This document shows, one piece after another, positions 14,451-15,953 of a DNA stretch of 15,953 bases. The stretch comes from Corynebacterium sp. (lineage in GTDB: Bacteria > Actinomycetota > Actinomycetes > Mycobacteriales > Mycobacteriaceae), in the NCBI GenBank assembly GCA_030450335.1, contig JAKDIS010000054.1:1-15953 (forward strand). The letters are read 5' to 3'. Numbering within the stretch: the stretch's first letter is position 1; every line of letters starts with the position of its first letter. A program made the translations under genes and the position numbers. Under the pieces are notes generated by a model that made no database searches, was not told where the DNA came from, and worked only from the letters and a program-made list of their open reading frames with translations.

Positions 14451-15917
14451 CTACACGAACACCGACTCCGGTTCGGGACGCTGTTCATCACGGGCGGCAC
14501 GCGCCCGGTCGGCGATGGAGGTGTGGTTGAACAGCAGGTTGAGTCCGAAGGCCGCCAACGCGGCCAGGACCACACCGTCGGAAAGAAGGGTCTGCGCCCA
14601 CTCCGGGAAGTTCGACCAGATGTCGGAGGAGAACTTCGACAACAGCCCCAAAGCCACCGCCAGGGCGATGATCGTGGAGTTCACGGTGTCGGTGAGATCG
14701 ACCTTGCACAGGGTGTTCACACCCACCGCGGCGATCGAGGTGAACAGGATCAGGGAGATCCCGCCGACCACCGGGTCCGGCAGTGCGGCGATGACCGCAC
14801 CGGTCACCGGTGTCAGCCCCAGCACCAGCAGGATCACCCCGGCCGTCGCCGTAACGTAGCGCGAGTGCACCCGCGTGGTGCGCACCGCGCCGACGTTCTG
14901 GGTGAAGACGGTGTCGAAGAACCCGTTGAACACACCGCCGAGGACGCCGGACGCCGCGTCGCCCACGAGCGTGCGCGCCACGTCCGAGCGCGACGTCTTC
15001 TTCCCCGTGATCTCGGACAGCGCACTCACGCTGGCGATCGTCTCGGCGAAAAGGAACATCATGACCACCGACATCGACAGCACACCGACCAGGGGGAACT
15101 CCGGGGCACCGAAGTGGAACGGCTTGACCATGGCGAACAGCGGTTCGTCGCCGACACCGGAGAAGTCCAGCAGTCCGGCGGGCCAGCAGACCAGCACGCC
15201 GACGATCGTCGCGATGATCAGCGACGCCTTGGCCACCACACCGCGGGCCAGACAGGACAACCCCACCGCGATGAGCACCACGAGGGCGGCGATGCCGATG
15301 GACGCCGGGCTGGCGTAGTCCGGATTGTCCTGGCCGTCGACCATCGGTCGGCCGACCACGAGGCCGGCGGAGACTCCGATGAGCGAGACGCCGAGGAACA
15401 GCAGGACGGTGCCGGTGACCAGCGGAGGGAAGTACTTCAGCAGCTTGCTGAACGGCCAGGCGAGCACCAGGCCCACCACACCGCCGGCGAGCATGCAGCC
15501 CCAGATCGCGGGCAGCCCGTAGGTCTGCCCGATGGAGATCATCGACGCCACCTGGACGAAGGCGGCGCCGCCGATGATCGGCATCCGCCCGCCGGCCACA
15601 CGTCCCACGCCGAGGGACTGGATCAGCGTGATCACACCGGCGACCAGTAGGTCGGCGTTGACCAGCATCGCCACGGTCTCCCGGTCGAGGCCCAACGCCG
15701 CGCCGAGCGCGAGCGGGACGGACACGCACCCGACGTACATGATCAGGACATGCTGGATGCCGAAGGTGAGGTTGTGGCGCCAACCGAAGTTGGTGTCCAC
15801 GGCGGACCCGTCGGTGGAGAAGCCGACGTCCTGCCCCTGCTGCGTGGTGGTGGCGGGGTCGTGGGCGCGCGGCGGCGTCCGGTCGGCCCGGTCGGCGCGG
15901 TTGAAGGTGGCGGTCAT
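14451..15917 (-). CDS. NCS2-family purine (xanthine/urate-type) permease
   Basis: Inner-membrane nucleobase:cation symporter of 488 residues with about 12-14 hydrophobic helices. Family landmarks are present: QH (55-56) in the first helix, the helix-8 glutamate (Glu292 in FLFAETIAS), and the signature QNVGAVRTTRVHSRYV starting at Gln340. The signature followed by SRYV resembles xanthine/urate transporters rather than uracil transporters, so purine uptake is the better guess. The first 44 residues are polar and the N-terminus is long for the family. AGGAG (complement of 15929-15933) precedes the ATG by 11 bases. It is convergent with the dehydrogenase gene; anything upstream of its start lies outside the window. 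No purine catabolic gene is next to it here. Confidence 0.93.
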   Translation of the reverse strand: MTATFNRADRADRTPPRAHDPATTTQQGQDVGFSTDGSAVDTNFGWRHNLTFGIQHVLIMYVGCVSVPLALGAALGLDRETVAMLVNADLLVAGVITLIQSLGVGRVAGGRMPIIGGAAFVQVASMISIGQTYGLPAIWGCMLAGGVVGLVLAWPFSKLLKYFPPLVTGTVLLFLGVSLIGVSAGLVVGRPMVDGQDNPDYASPASIGIAALVVLIAVGLSCLARGVVAKASLIIATIVGVLVCWPAGLLDFSGVGDEPLFAMVKPFHFGAPEFPLVGVLSMSVVMMFLFAETIASVSALSEITGKKTSRSDVARTLVGDAASGVLGGVFNGFFDTVFTQNVGAVRTTRVHSRYVTATAGVILLVLGLTPVTGAVIAALPDPVVGGISLILFTSIAAVGVNTLCKVDLTDTVNSTIIALAVALGLLSKFSSDIWSNFPEWAQTLLSDGVVLAALAAFGLNLLFNHTSIADRARAARDEQRPEPESVFV

Positions 15918-15953
15918 GGGTGAGGATGCTCCTGAGCGAGGTGGTGCTTGAGC

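Noticed and set aside
14400..15650. Open frame of 416 codons on the plus strand
   Set aside because: It is antisense to the NCS2 permease, which has an intact signature. The plus-strand product is Gln/His/Asp/Arg-rich with no recognisable domain.

Overview
The window is high-GC, densely packed bacterial DNA with short intergenic gaps, GTG/ATG starts, ATGA/GTGA-type overlaps and AGGAG-type ribosome sites. The gene set and order (pyrE, a YhhN-type membrane protein, a SpoU-type RNA methyltransferase, a small membrane protein) and the tandem glycine riboswitch in front of gcvP point to an actinobacterium, most likely Corynebacterium or a close relative. The genus is an inference from gene order remembered for this group, not from a search.

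Bases 1-4859 hold the glycine cleavage operon. A promoter and a two-aptamer glycine riboswitch precede gcvP, gcvT and gcvH, so three of the four proteins of the system are here; the fourth (dihydrolipoamide dehydrogenase) and the lipoylation genes are not in the window. Bases 4949-8643 hold a membrane-anchored protein of unknown role with a long Pro/Glu/Asp-rich linker, then a tight operon of pyrE, a YhhN/lysoplasmalogenase-like protein and a TrmH/SpoU methyltransferase. Bases 8644-12087 are envelope-related: a small three-helix membrane protein behind a good promoter, an orphan FtsX/MacB-like permease with no ATPase beside it, and two paralogous lipoproteins in tandem. These last three genes share a GTTAAGGA ribosome-site motif, and two of them are preceded by very short ORFs whose stop overlaps the main start.

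Bases 12088-14403 look like an accessory redox unit. A dense palindromic operator and a structured leader precede an unusual single ORF that joins a ketosteroid-isomerase-like (NTF2-fold) domain, with its catalytic Tyr/Asp/Asp residues present, to a complete aldo/keto reductase with its Asp/Tyr/Lys/His tetrad. A strong internal ribosome site lies exactly at the domain junction. A short-chain dehydrogenase with lower GC and different codon use follows. This is the most interesting part of the window: an isomerase plus two carbonyl/alcohol oxidoreductases under an apparent ligand-responsive operator, with the regulator gene not adjacent. A perfect 11-bp hairpin then separates it from a convergent NCS2 purine (xanthine/urate-type) permease that fills the right end.

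No rRNA, tRNA, CRISPR array, insertion sequence or attachment site was seen.
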